From Anaerolineae bacterium (GTDB taxonomy: Bacteria; Chloroflexota; Anaerolineae; Aggregatilineales; Phototrophicaceae): a stretch of 64,000 nucleotides of DNA. A model generated the notes under the pieces. That model was given only the letters and a program-made list of their open reading frames with translations, was not told the DNA's origin and made no database searches. Every line of letters begins with the position of its first letter. The first letter of the stretch is position 1. Below, piece by piece: positions 16,679 through 25,103 of the stretch. A program made the position numbers and the translations under genes. The stretch spans positions 124,001 to 188,000 of the forward strand of contig JAJDWK010000046.1 in NCBI GenBank assembly GCA_022825675.1. Direction: 5' to 3'.

Positions 16679-17698
16679 GTGCAAGCGGTGAAAGCAGACA
16701 GCAACAGGAATATAGCAAGGGCGCGCGCGCATTCCAATATCGCGTTCATCAAGTATTGGGGCAACCGCGACCAGCAACTGCGGCTGCCCGCCAGCAGCTC
16801 CTTAAGCATGAACCTGGCTGATTTGTATACGACTACCGAAGTCGAATGGAGCGCCAGCGCCGAGCGCGATAGCGTGAGTATTGATGGCGTGCCGGCGACG
16901 GGCGCGGTGCTCGCCCGGGTGCAGCGGCATTTGCACGCGCTGCGGCGGCGCTTTGATATTAACCAGAGCGCGCGGGTCACCTCGCGGAATAACTTCCCCA
17001 TGGGCGCTGGGCTGGCGTCTTCCGCCGCCGCCTTCGCCGCGCTGACTTTGGCGGCGACGGCGGCATTACGCGCAGATGTAACGGAAAAAGAGCTGACATC
17101 GCTGGCGAGGCTGGGTTCGGGCTCGGCAGCTCGTTCCATCCCGGCGGGATATGTGCAATGGCATCGCGGTGACAGCCACGAAAGTTCTTTCGCGGAAAGC
17201 ATCGCCGCGCCGGAGCATTGGCAGCTTGTTGATGTCATCGCTCTGGTCAGCCGCGCGCATAAAAGTGTCGGCTCCACCCGGGGGCATGCCAGCGCCGCCT
17301 CCAGCATCTTGCAGGAAGCGCGCATCCGCAGTGCGGGAACGCGGCTGGCGGCGCTAAAGCGGGCGCTGCTCCAGCGTGATTTCGCCACCCTCGCGCGCAT
17401 CACCGAAGAAGAGAGCAACTTGATGCACGCGGTGATGATGACGAGCCAGCCGCCGCTCTTCTATTGGGAGCCGCAGTCGCTGCGGATTATGCGGGCGGTG
17501 CGGCGCTGGCGGCTGGAAGCGGGCATTCAAGTCTGCTATACCCTGGACGCGGGACCGAATGTGCATTGCATCTGCCTGAGTGAACATGCCGCCGCCGTTG
17601 CTGATAGATTAGGCGGGCTGCTGCCGGGCATCGAGATATTGCAATCCAAAGTTGGCGGCGGCGCGACTGTTCTTGGGCGGGAATCTGCATTGGGCTAG
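16679..17698 (+). CDS. mevalonate-phosphate decarboxylase (phosphomevalonate or diphosphomevalonate type)
   Basis: The ATP-dependent decarboxylase has a GHMP fold: HSNIAFIKYWGNRD, LPASSSLSMNL, phosphate loop PMGAGLASSAAAFAAL, SGSAARSIPAGYVQW and the catalytic Asp in TLDAGPNVH. GTG codons at 16673, 16679 and 16688 are possible starts. The one at 16679 lies 8 nt after AAGGAGG and is preferred. Classical enzymes act on diphosphomevalonate. Because IPK and MVK are encoded divergently next door and no phosphomevalonate kinase is visible, the substrate here is more likely 5-phosphomevalonate, giving isopentenyl phosphate. That substrate choice is inference; the family call is firm. Confidence 0.92.
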   Translation: MQAVKADSNRNIARARAHSNIAFIKYWGNRDQQLRLPASSSLSMNLADLYTTTEVEWSASAERDSVSIDGVPATGAVLARVQRHLHALRRRFDINQSARVTSRNNFPMGAGLASSAAAFAALTLAATAALRADVTEKELTSLARLGSGSAARSIPAGYVQWHRGDSHESSFAESIAAPEHWQLVDVIALVSRAHKSVGSTRGHASAASSILQEARIRSAGTRLAALKRALLQRDFATLARITEEESNLMHAVMMTSQPPLFYWEPQSLRIMRAVRRWRLEAGIQVCYTLDAGPNVHCICLSEHAAAVADRLGGLLPGIEILQSKVGGGATVLGRESALG

Positions 17699-17838
17699 GG
17701 CGAATGCCTGCGGGCGTTTCGGCGAAACTTCCCTGCATCATTCTTTTTCTGCGCATATGAAAAAAACCTTTGCGCTCTTTGTGTCTTTGCGGCGAATGGC
17801 TGTTTGATGCGATTGCTCTGCTCCGTGAGTGGGCTCGC

Positions 17839-17868
17839 TTGCAAATAGCAAAGCATTCAGCATATAAT
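17839..17868 (+). promoter_or_regulatory. predicted sigma70-type promoter for rseP
   Basis: TTGCAA (17839-17844), an 18-nt spacer and a consensus TATAAT (17863-17868) lie 35 nt before the rseP start. The upstream part of this ~205-nt gap (17699-17838) shows no convincing gene or structure. Confidence 0.6.
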
Positions 17869-17903
17869 GACGCTTAGTTGGATTGGATCTAGAGGCTGTC
17901 TTG

Positions 17904-19406
17904 ATGATCTTGCCCGCAGCTGGAAACGACATCGCGCTCGCCGTGATTGCTTTCGCCCTGGTTTTGATACCCGCCATCATTCTGCACGAGCTGGGACATT
18001 TCTTCGCCGCGAAGTTGGTCGGCATCAATGTGTTGGAGTTCGGGCTTGGCTTCCCGCCGCGCGTCGCCCGCCTGTTCATGTGGGGCGAGACCGAATTCAC
18101 GCTCAATCTTTTGCCGCTGGGCGGCTTTGTGCGCCCCTTGGGCGAAGACCTTATCGGACCCATAGACGGGGACAAGGTCAAGCGCGACCGCGACGAGCTG
18201 CAGCGGCGAAATTCGGAAATGGTGCGGCTGGTATCCGAGCGGGAAATGCTGGAATTGCGCGGCGTCGAAGCGCATCGCATGATGTCCGTCAACGAAGCGC
18301 CGCCGCTGGGGCGTCTCTTTTTTATGTCGGCGGGCGCTATGATGAATTTCTTGACCGCTTTGGCGCTGTTTTTTGTCGCCGCGCTCTTTGGCTTGTCGCT
18401 GCCGGTGGGCGGGCTCAGCCAAATTGATTTCATCGCCGAGGGCTCCCTCTTCGCGGGCAGCCGCGCAAAAGTCGGCGATGTCATCGAAAAGATAAATGGC
18501 GAGCGCTTTAGCGATTTCAGCGCCTTCTACGATATTCTGGCGGAATATGACGGCGAGCGGATTGTCTTCTCGCTGCTTGATGGCGAGAGCGGGCAAGCCT
18601 ATGAACTAAAGCTAAGCCCGGAATTCGGCGAGCGGGCTGGCTTTGTGCAGGTGATAACGGTGCAAGAAGGCTCGCCAGCGGCGGAAGCGGGTTTCCTCGC
18701 CGGGGATTATGTGATCGCAATCGACGGCGTGGCGATAGCGCCCTCGGGCGATACTGCCGCCAGCTTGCGCGAAGCGGTAGAAAAAGCGGAAGGGCGTCCG
18801 CTGCGTTTGACCGCCCTGCGCGCGCTGGAAGAAGGACCGCCTGCCCGGCTCGAGCTCACAGTCAAGCCGCGGCTGGAACCGCCGGCGGGGCAGGGCAGCC
18901 TGGGCATGGGCATTCGTTCGGGCTTCGGCTTGAGCGACCGTACGCGCTTTGCCAATGGCGGCACAAAATACGAGCTGATACCGCAGACGGTGTCGCAAGC
19001 CATCAGCTACAGCCTGCGGACGACCGGTGAGACCTTCCGCGCAATCGCATCAATACCGGGGCAGCTGCTTGATGGCTCTCTCAGCGGGCGGGACGCGCGC
19101 CCCATCAGCATTATCGGCATCAGCAAAATCGGGGGAGAACTGCTGCAGCGCAGCTTAACTGAAGGTCCCGGGCTGATGCTGCATTTTATCGCGCTCATCA
19201 GCATTTTCCTGGGCATCAGCAATCTATTGCCAATACCGGCTTTGGATGGGGGGCGCATCCTGTTTGTTTTGCTGGAAATCCTGCGCGGCAAGCCCGTCAA
19301 CCCCAAGACCGAGGCGCGCGTGCATCAAATCGGCATTCTGCTCCTGCTCGCTCTCGGCGTGATTATCATGATTTATGACCTGATACATCCGCCGAGCCTC
19401 GGCTGA
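17904..19406 (+). CDS. rseP: site-2 intramembrane metalloprotease RseP
   Basis: The zinc protease cleaves membrane-embedded substrates such as anti-sigma factors after a first cut. HELGHF (zinc ligands His28/His32, catalytic Glu29) lies in the first membrane segment, and the third ligand motif is NLLPIPALDGGRILF near the C-terminus. Two PDZ-like regions lie between (IDFIAEGSLFAG..., VQEGSPAAEAGFLAGDYVIA). The ATG at 17904 has AGAGG 8 nt upstream and gives 500 residues. A TTG at 17883 is less likely. The active site is complete, unlike several other protease-fold proteins in this window. The HEAT-repeat gene follows after 10 nt. Confidence 0.95.
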   Translation: MILPAAGNDIALAVIAFALVLIPAIILHELGHFFAAKLVGINVLEFGLGFPPRVARLFMWGETEFTLNLLPLGGFVRPLGEDLIGPIDGDKVKRDRDELQRRNSEMVRLVSEREMLELRGVEAHRMMSVNEAPPLGRLFFMSAGAMMNFLTALALFFVAALFGLSLPVGGLSQIDFIAEGSLFAGSRAKVGDVIEKINGERFSDFSAFYDILAEYDGERIVFSLLDGESGQAYELKLSPEFGERAGFVQVITVQEGSPAAEAGFLAGDYVIAIDGVAIAPSGDTAASLREAVEKAEGRPLRLTALRALEEGPPARLELTVKPRLEPPAGQGSLGMGIRSGFGLSDRTRFANGGTKYELIPQTVSQAISYSLRTTGETFRAIASIPGQLLDGSLSGRDARPISIIGISKIGGELLQRSLTEGPGLMLHFIALISIFLGISNLLPIPALDGGRILFVLLEILRGKPVNPKTEARVHQIGILLLLALGVIIMIYDLIHPPSLG

Positions 19407-19416
19407 AGCGCAAACA

Positions 19417-20436
19417 ATGTCAGAATTTGACATAGATACCGGCGAGGCGCGCGTCAAGAAACCGACGCTGCCGGCGCTTATCACGGCGCTTGAGCGAGAA
19501 GCGACCGCGACCGGGGCGCCAGTTTCGCCAACTGTGATATATGGCTTGAGCGATCTCGCGCCCAGCGCTTGCCCGCAAGTCGAGGCGAGCTGGAAGCCGC
19601 TCCCCGCGCCCGCCAGGCAGCGCATAGCGCGCGCGCTCATTGAAGCGAGCGAGGCGCTGTTTGAGCTGGACTTTCGAGAATTTGCCCACTTCTGTTTGAA
19701 AGATGCAAACAGCGCTGTGCGGGAAGCCGCGATTGAGCTGCTGTCGGAAGACGAAAGCCCCGAGAAAATGCAAAAGTTCATGGCATTGGCGGAGCGCGAC
19801 CCCGAGCAATCCGTGCGCGCCGCCGCGATCCAAGGTTTGCAGCGCTGCCTGTTCTTGGGCGAGCTTGGCATAATGCCAGCGGAGCTGAGCAAGCAGGCGC
19901 AGAGCTTGTGCCTGCGGCTGCACAAGGATACATCACAGCCGCTGGAACTGCGGCGGCGCGCCCTGGAATCGCTGGCAAGCTCAAGCCACCCGCAGGTACC
20001 CCGCCTGATACAGCGCGCTTATGCCGCTGGCAACCGCGCGCTTAAGCTGGGCGCGCTCTATGCGATGGGGAGCAGCTGCGATGATGTCTGGCGCGACATA
20101 TTGCTGAAGGAGCTGGCAAGCGATGACATGGAAATTGTATACGAAGCGATCCACTCATGCGGTGCCATCCTGTTATCCGACAGCGCGCCGCGTATCGCGG
20201 AGCTCGCCGAGAGTGAGGACCGGGAAATCCAGTTTTTGGCAATCTGGGCGCTGGGGGAGATTGGTGGCGAGCAGGCTTACAATAGCCTGCTTCGACTGGC
20301 AGCCATGTCGGAAAACGAGGAGGACGAAACTCTATCCTACGCGATAAGCGAAGCTATTGAGGATGCCAAAATGACCCTTAAGCTCGCGGCTCTGGGCTTA
20401 TCGGATCTTGACGACAGCGGCGATTGGATGAATTGA
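19417..20436 (+). CDS. HEAT-repeat protein
   Basis: The 339-residue, acidic, all-helical protein has recurrent HEAT/PBS-lyase-like units: NSAVREAAIELLSE, EQSVRAAAIQGLQR, PLELRRRALESLASS, NRALKLGALYAMGSS and REIQFLAIWALGEIGGEQA. There is no signal peptide or membrane segment, so it is probably a cytoplasmic protein-interaction scaffold. It lies 10 nt behind rseP, probably in the same transcript, and converges on the SCP2 gene with a 15-nt gap. No enzymatic motif is visible and the partner is unknown. Confidence 0.85.
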   Translation: MSEFDIDTGEARVKKPTLPALITALEREATATGAPVSPTVIYGLSDLAPSACPQVEASWKPLPAPARQRIARALIEASEALFELDFREFAHFCLKDANSAVREAAIELLSEDESPEKMQKFMALAERDPEQSVRAAAIQGLQRCLFLGELGIMPAELSKQAQSLCLRLHKDTSQPLELRRRALESLASSSHPQVPRLIQRAYAAGNRALKLGALYAMGSSCDDVWRDILLKELASDDMEIVYEAIHSCGAILLSDSAPRIAELAESEDREIQFLAIWALGEIGGEQAYNSLLRLAAMSENEEDETLSYAISEAIEDAKMTLKLAALGLSDLDDSGDWMN

Positions 20437-20451
20437 AGACTTATACGGCGG

Positions 20452-20781
20452 CTATTGAGCGAACATCGCTTGCAGCTTCATTGCCAGCCCCATGTCCCCC
20501 AGGATTTTGATTTTGCCCGTCATAAACGCTTGCATCGGGTTGAGCTGCCCAGTGGCGACCGCGTACCAGTCGTCGGCGGAGGCTTTTACGGTCATCGACG
20601 GCTTCTCGACTTCGCCGCTGCCTGTTTCAGCGACGCCATCCGCCAAAGTAATCCAGAAAAAGCCGCCGTTGTCACCGCTCAAATCGAACTGGATGGTGGC
20701 GGATATGCCTACCGCTTTCTCGGGCAGAAAGCGCTCAATCATGGCGGGAAACAGCTTTTTTACTTCCGCGGCTGTCGCCAT
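20452..20781 (-). CDS. SCP2 sterol-binding domain protein
   Basis: A stand-alone SCP2 domain of 109 residues with the typical elements FDLSGDNGGFFWITLADG, KPSMTVKASADDWYAVATG and the C-terminal LNPMQAFMTGKIKILGDM...LQAMF helix. Such proteins bind lipid or acyl ligands in a hydrophobic tunnel. The ligand here is unknown. GGGGG lies before the ATG and a good promoter is present upstream on the same strand. Confidence 0.93.
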   Translation of the reverse strand: MATAAEVKKLFPAMIERFLPEKAVGISATIQFDLSGDNGGFFWITLADGVAETGSGEVEKPSMTVKASADDWYAVATGQLNPMQAFMTGKIKILGDMGLAMKLQAMFAQ

Positions 20782-20823
20782 CGTAATCCCCCAAAGATTT
20801 ATTCACTTGCCAAATCTGGCATA

Positions 20824-20852
20824 AGTATACAGGGCGATGCGCAAAGTCCCAA
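20824..20852 (-). promoter_or_regulatory. predicted promoter for the SCP2 gene
   Basis: On the minus strand TTGGGA (20847-20852), a 17-nt spacer and TATACT (20824-20829) are spaced ideally. The leader would be about 35 nt. Confidence 0.55.
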
Positions 20853-20890
20853 GTGGTGTTCACAGCATTAAACGAGTCTGTGAGGCGATT

Positions 20891-22507
20891 ATGCTGAGTA
20901 TCCATCACAAAGCTTGCCTGGCTATCACCGCGGTTTTGCTTGCCGCCTGTGGCAATGGCGCGAGCGATTCGCTGCCAGCCGCCACTTTGGTGGCGCAGGC
21001 GCAAGCGCTCCCGCATACCGCCACGCAAGCGGCAACTTCCGCCCCAAGCATTGCTGATACCGCCACGGCGACGGCTGCTGTCCCGACAGCGCCCAGCCCG
21101 GAGCCTGACTTGCCGCCGGGCGACCGCGATGCCGAAGCCGAAAGCGCCACGCACACTGTAGTCGCCGGCGACAGCTTAACGCGCATCGCCGACCGTTATG
21201 GCGTTTCGATGCGGTCGCTGCTGGCGGCGAATGCACTGCCCAACCCCGACTTGCTGGAAGTGGGACAGGTCATCCAACTGCCACAAACCCCAGTCGCCTA
21301 TACTTCGGGCTTGCGCCTGCTGCCTGATGCGCGGCTGGTACGCTCGGTCGGCGCGTCTGCCTTTGATATCGAGCGCTTCATCCAAAATCAGCCAGGCGCG
21401 CTCAAGCAGATGACGCTCACATTGGAGCGGCGGCGAACGGACGGCTCGGTTGAGAGCAGCCGCTTCAGCGCTGGCGATATTGTCGAGCGGGTCTCGCTGG
21501 AATACAGCGTTGACGCGCGCATTCTGTTGACATTCCTGGACTATTTTGCCGGCCTGCTCTCGCAAACGGATGTGACTGAGGATTCACGGCTGAAGCCGCT
21601 GCAAGCGCAAAGCGCGGGCAGCGGTCCCCTGCGCCTGGGGCTTTACAATCAGCTGAGCTGGTTGGCGGATGTCTTGAACCGCGGCTATTATGATTGGAAA
21701 TATCGCGGCGAAACTATCCTGGAATTCCCCGATGGCACCCGGCTCTTGTATCATCAGGAGTTGAACGCGGGCACGGTAGCGCTGCACTATGTCTTGGCGC
21801 AGCTGCTGTTGCCCGCCGCCTGGGAAACTGCCATCAGCGCTGATGGCATCGCGGCGAACTATCAGCGGCATTTTGGCGATGCCTTTGCGGGCAGCGCCGC
21901 GCCAGTCCCGCGGGAGTTAATTCAGCCACCGCTGACCTTGCCCTTTGCCCGCGGCGAAGTGTGGCGCTTTACCGGCGGCTTTCATGGCGGGTGGGGCAAT
22001 GGCAGCGCCTGGGCGGCAATTGACTTCGCGCCGCCGCCGCAAGCGGGTCCCACGGGCGCATGTTATGTTGCCATGCAGCCGGCGCTGGCGGTGGCGGATG
22101 GTGTCATCGCGCGCCTGGCGGAAGGCTTGGTTGTGCTCGACCTGGACGATGATGCCGACGAAAGCAGCGGCTGGACGATCCTGTATTTGCATATTGACGC
22201 CCATGATGCGCTTCAAACCGGGCAGGCGGTCAGCGCGGGCAATATCCTCGGCTATCCGTCTTGTTCCGGCGGTTTTTCTACGGCGACGCACTTGCATATC
22301 GCCCGGCGCTACAATGGCGAGTGGCTGCCGGCCGATTGCAATCGTTGCCCCGAGGGGCGCAATCCACCGCCTTTTGTGATGAGCGGCTGGCGCGTTGTCG
22401 GCTTGAGCAATCAGCTGTATCAGGGATTTATGGTGCGGGACGCGGATAACCACACAGTCGTGGCAGAGCAGGGCAGATTTACTGATGTTAATGCCATTTC
22501 CTGGTGA
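20891..22507 (+). CDS. lipoprotein with LysM domain and M23 (LytM)-like peptidase domain
   Basis: A lipobox (LLAACG) near residue 20 is followed by a Thr/Ala/Pro-rich linker. A LysM domain (HTVVAGDSLTRIADRYGVSM to VGQVIQLP) binds peptidoglycan. The C-terminal ~170 residues resemble M23 endopeptidases: SAWAAIDFAP, ADGVIARLAEGL, TILYLHID, AGNILGYPSCSGG and THLHIARR. The usual HxxxD zinc pair reads WAAID, so one ligand is Trp unless the His in GFHGGWG substitutes. The later HxH is present. The ATG at 20891 is chosen over 20837 because it makes a clean lipoprotein signal of 538 residues. The next SH3b gene overlaps its 3' end by 23 nt. Confidence 0.87.
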   Translation: MLSIHHKACLAITAVLLAACGNGASDSLPAATLVAQAQALPHTATQAATSAPSIADTATATAAVPTAPSPEPDLPPGDRDAEAESATHTVVAGDSLTRIADRYGVSMRSLLAANALPNPDLLEVGQVIQLPQTPVAYTSGLRLLPDARLVRSVGASAFDIERFIQNQPGALKQMTLTLERRRTDGSVESSRFSAGDIVERVSLEYSVDARILLTFLDYFAGLLSQTDVTEDSRLKPLQAQSAGSGPLRLGLYNQLSWLADVLNRGYYDWKYRGETILEFPDGTRLLYHQELNAGTVALHYVLAQLLLPAAWETAISADGIAANYQRHFGDAFAGSAAPVPRELIQPPLTLPFARGEVWRFTGGFHGGWGNGSAWAAIDFAPPPQAGPTGACYVAMQPALAVADGVIARLAEGLVVLDLDDDADESSGWTILYLHIDAHDALQTGQAVSAGNILGYPSCSGGFSTATHLHIARRYNGEWLPADCNRCPEGRNPPPFVMSGWRVVGLSNQLYQGFMVRDADNHTVVAEQGRFTDVNAISW

Positions 22508-23267
22508 GCGGCGCGGCGGCGCAGCAGCGCGGATTCCGCCTGTTATCGCCCTTTTGCTGGCGCTGATCTGGCTGTCGGCATCAGCGCCAGCCAGCGAAGC
22601 TCAAGCGACAGCAACGCCGATTGCGGCTGTGCTCAGTACGCGGGCACCAGCCAACGCGCCGCTGCAAGTCGCGACTATCCCGCCCACGGCGAGCCCGACC
22701 TTGCCGCCGATTGCGCGCTTGCAAGCGCTGGAAACGGCGGGCAATGTCAATGTGCGCCAGTTCCCCGATATCGAAAGCACTATCCTCGGGACAATTGCCT
22801 ATGGCACCGAATACACGGCGCTGCGCAAGTATTTTCGCTGGTACGAATTGCGCTTTGAAGCATCGCCCACTGGGCTGGCATGGGTATATGGCGACCTGGT
22901 AACAATCAGCGGCGACGCATCGCTCATCCAAAGCGTTGACGATCTTGACGCGGCGGCGATTGTCAACCAATCGCTGGCGCTGCTTGCCCAGGAAGACAAC
23001 GGCAGCAGCGAAGAGGCAACTGACCGCACCGTAGAAGTGCCAGTGGAAGCGCTTAGCCGCTCAGAAGAAGCGGCGCTGACAGAAGCGACGCGCCTGCCGA
23101 CTTTCACGCCGCCAGCGCCCACAAGAGCCCCAATTTCAGAGCAGAGCGCCCAGCGGGCACCTCAGCCGCAGCCAAGCCCGCTGCCAAATATCCCGCCCAT
23201 CGTGCCGATTGCTGCCCTCGGGGGGCTGGGCTTGGCGGGGCTGATTGTCAGTATGCTGCGGCGCTAA
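22485..23267 (+). CDS. exported SH3b-domain protein with C-terminal membrane anchor
   Basis: The 260-residue protein has an N-terminal hydrophobic signal (PPVIALLLALIWLSA), a Thr/Pro/Ala linker, one bacterial SH3 domain (AGNVNVRQFPDIESTILGTI to WVYGDLV), a second low-complexity linker and a C-terminal transmembrane helix (IAALGGLGLAGLIVSML) ending in RR. The SH3b fold binds cell-wall peptides in related proteins. The start overlaps the upstream LysM/M23 gene by 23 nt, indicating a common transcript and a joint cell-wall role. An ATG two codons later (22491) is equally possible. Confidence 0.85.
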   Translation: MLMPFPGERRGGAAARIPPVIALLLALIWLSASAPASEAQATATPIAAVLSTRAPANAPLQVATIPPTASPTLPPIARLQALETAGNVNVRQFPDIESTILGTIAYGTEYTALRKYFRWYELRFEASPTGLAWVYGDLVTISGDASLIQSVDDLDAAAIVNQSLALLAQEDNGSSEEATDRTVEVPVEALSRSEEAALTEATRLPTFTPPAPTRAPISEQSAQRAPQPQPSPLPNIPPIVPIAALGGLGLAGLIVSMLRR

Positions 23268-23689
23268 TAGCTGCCGCAGGTGCCGCAGCCTTGACTATCC
23301 GCCGCGCCTTGCTGGTCTGAAGACTTGAAGGAATGCCCGCAGCCACAGCTGGAAAGCGCATTGGGGTTGTCGATGCGGAAGCCGCCGCCAATCAAGCTGT
23401 CGGCGTAATCAATGGTAGCGCCCTGCAGGTACATCATGCTGGCGGGGTCTACCAGCAAGCGCACACCGCCGCTGGATACAACAGTATCGCCGGCTTCGGC
23501 TTGCTCTTGGAATGCCATGCCATATTGCATGCCAGAGCAGCCGCCGCCCGTGACAAAAACGCGCAGAGCATGGTCAGGAATGGCGCGCTGTTGCAGCAAG
23601 TCTCTGATAATGGAAACCGCGGCTGGGGTAACAGTCAAAACGGAATTGTCCGTGAGGACACTTGCTGGATGCTGTTCGGCTAATACCAT
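23264..23689 (-). CDS. erpA: A-type iron-sulfur carrier/insertion protein (ErpA/IscA family)
   Basis: The 141-residue protein has the family's three conserved cysteines: Cys in VTGGGCSGMQYGMAF, and both in ALSSCGCGHSF. It carries Fe-S clusters to apo-enzymes; its radical-SAM neighbour HemW elsewhere in the window would be a client type. After the core comes an extra tail, GAADSQGCGTCGSY, with another CxxC that most IscA proteins lack. The start at 23689 is fixed by AAGGAGA and a promoter just upstream. The longer frame to 23833 lacks homology. Its stop overlaps the convergent SH3b gene by 4 nt. Confidence 0.94.
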   Translation of the reverse strand: MVLAEQHPASVLTDNSVLTVTPAAVSIIRDLLQQRAIPDHALRVFVTGGGCSGMQYGMAFQEQAEAGDTVVSSGGVRLLVDPASMMYLQGATIDYADSLIGGGFRIDNPNALSSCGCGHSFKSSDQQGAADSQGCGTCGSY

Positions 23690-23720
23690 AACGCAAAATC
23701 TCCTTGTGCAGTCTGATGCT

Positions 23721-23749
23721 ATGCTAGCACAGCTGTCAGCCGCTGTCAA
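23721..23749 (-). promoter_or_regulatory. predicted promoter for erpA
   Basis: Minus strand: consensus TTGACA (23744-23749), a 17-nt spacer and TAGCAT (23721-23726). The transcript would start about 25 nt before the ATG. Confidence 0.65.
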
Positions 23750-23849
23750 TTTTTTGCTCCGAGCAATCGCCCCGAGTTCTCGCAGCTGGCGCGCATACCA
23801 GCGTATGGAAAGCGCATAGATATAGTACGACAATCCGAGGCTAATCTGA

Positions 23850-23878
23850 TTGCCCGATGTTTGAGCGGCTACTATACT
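23850..23878 (+). promoter_or_regulatory. predicted promoter for the four-SH3b gene
   Basis: TTGCCC (23850-23855), a 17-nt spacer and TATACT (23873-23878), followed by a GGAGGGG ribosome site just before the ATG at 23931. With the erpA promoter it makes this 240-nt gap a divergent control region. Confidence 0.6.
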
Positions 23879-23930
23879 GATTACACAGTAAACGCGGGCT
23901 GGGTACCGGGTTGAGTTAGCGGAGGGGATA

Positions 23931-25040
23931 ATGGTGCAATCAGGAAGACTAAAGCAAGTTTTATTGCTCGTTTCACTGTCGTTGCTTTTATTGGCGCTGC
24001 CACTAAGCGCGATGGCTCAGGGCAATACGCCACACTTGGTCGTAAATACAAGTTATCTGAACATTAGAAGCGGTCCAGGGATTGGCTACGGCGTCATCAC
24101 CACTGTGCCTGGAGGCACCGTGCTGCCCGTCACCATGATTGGCGCAGACAGAACCTGGTTCGAAGTCATGAGCGACATGGGAACAGGCTGGGTCAACAGC
24201 AATTATGCCATTGACAGGGGCTATTTTGGCGATGTGCCGCGCCAAGGCACGCCAAGCAACCTCGCAAGCGGCATGGATATGCCCGCCGGCACGGCGCATG
24301 TTGTTGTTAATACCAGCTATCTCAATTTGCGCAGCGGTCCTGGTGCCAGCTATGATGTCGTAGCGGTGTTGCCAGGCGGCACGACGCTGGAAGCCGACGC
24401 GATGCTCTACGATGGCAGTTGGATACGCGTGATGTCTTCGGCTGGCAACGGTTTTGTGCGCTCGTCTTATGTTGCGGCTCGCGGGAATTTCGCGGGTATT
24501 ACTATCTTGGGCGGTCCCGAGCCAATCCACAATACAAGCGGGACGGCAATCCCCGCTGGCGCGCCCTATGTAGTCGTCAACACCTCCTACCTCAATGTGC
24601 GCACAGGACCGGGCGCGGGGCACAGCATCCTGGGTGTAGTGCCCGGCGGCAGCGAGCTCGCCGTTGTGATGATGGCGCCTGATGGCGTTTGGTATCAGGT
24701 GGAAACATCCAGGGGCACCGGCTGGGTGAATTCTCATTACACTGTCGGGCGCGGCAATTTCTCGGGCGTGTCGATGATGATGGAACAGCCGCAAGGGACA
24801 GCGTTGACCGGACCGACGCCGCGCGCAGTCGTCAATACCTCCTATCTCAATATCCGCAGCGGTCCCGGCGCTGGGCACAGCATAGTCGCTACCGTCCCTG
24901 GCGGCACCGTACTGAGGGTCATGGGGCTGTCACGCGGTCACGGCTGGTATAAGGTCATGGGTGATTTTGGCGAAGGCTGGCTCAACAATTCTTATGTCGT
25001 CTTCCGCGGCGACTTCAGCCGGGTCTCGGTCGTGCAATAG
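23931..25040 (+). CDS. secreted protein of four tandem SH3b repeats
   Basis: A signal peptide (VLLLVSLSLLLLALPLSAMAQ) is followed by four near-identical bacterial SH3 modules of about 80-85 residues. Each starts with the pattern VVNTSYLNxRSGPGxxY/HxIxxVPGGT. They begin near residues 36, 120, 215 and 300, separated by short linkers. The last module ends the 369-residue protein. No enzymatic domain is visible, so it is probably a cell-wall or matrix-binding protein. The high similarity between modules suggests recent internal duplication. It has its own promoter and strong ribosome site and is followed by a terminator-like hairpin. Confidence 0.9.
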   Translation: MVQSGRLKQVLLLVSLSLLLLALPLSAMAQGNTPHLVVNTSYLNIRSGPGIGYGVITTVPGGTVLPVTMIGADRTWFEVMSDMGTGWVNSNYAIDRGYFGDVPRQGTPSNLASGMDMPAGTAHVVVNTSYLNLRSGPGASYDVVAVLPGGTTLEADAMLYDGSWIRVMSSAGNGFVRSSYVAARGNFAGITILGGPEPIHNTSGTAIPAGAPYVVVNTSYLNVRTGPGAGHSILGVVPGGSELAVVMMAPDGVWYQVETSRGTGWVNSHYTVGRGNFSGVSMMMEQPQGTALTGPTPRAVVNTSYLNIRSGPGAGHSIVATVPGGTVLRVMGLSRGHGWYKVMGDFGEGWLNNSYVVFRGDFSRVSVVQ

Positions 25041-25075
25041 CGGCTATTCCCGCAGCACAAGGAACAGCTACAATG

Positions 25076-25103
25076 CGCCCTGTCGATATCGGCAGGGCGT
25101 TTT
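25076..25103 (+). terminator. hairpin with short T-run after the four-SH3b gene
   Basis: CGCCCTG (25076-25082) pairs with CAGGGCG (25093-25099), and the inner CGATATCG can extend the stem to about 10 bp. TTTTG follows. It lies 36 nt after one stop and only a few nt before the ribosome site (25108-25112) of the next gene, so it may terminate partially. Confidence 0.55.

Noticed and set aside
16591..17418. 275-codon minus-strand open frame across the decarboxylase gene
   Set aside because: The plus strand encodes a complete GHMP decarboxylase with a good ribosome site. The antisense product is Ala/Ser-rich without any motif.
17757..17807. 17-codon reading frame starting MKKTFALF upstream of rseP
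   Set aside because: No ribosome site, too short, and it overlaps nothing conserved that I can recognise. It is probably chance.
24030..25030. Repeated DNA suggesting a CRISPR array or satellite
   Set aside because: The repeats are about 250 nt long, in frame, and encode SH3b modules of one protein.
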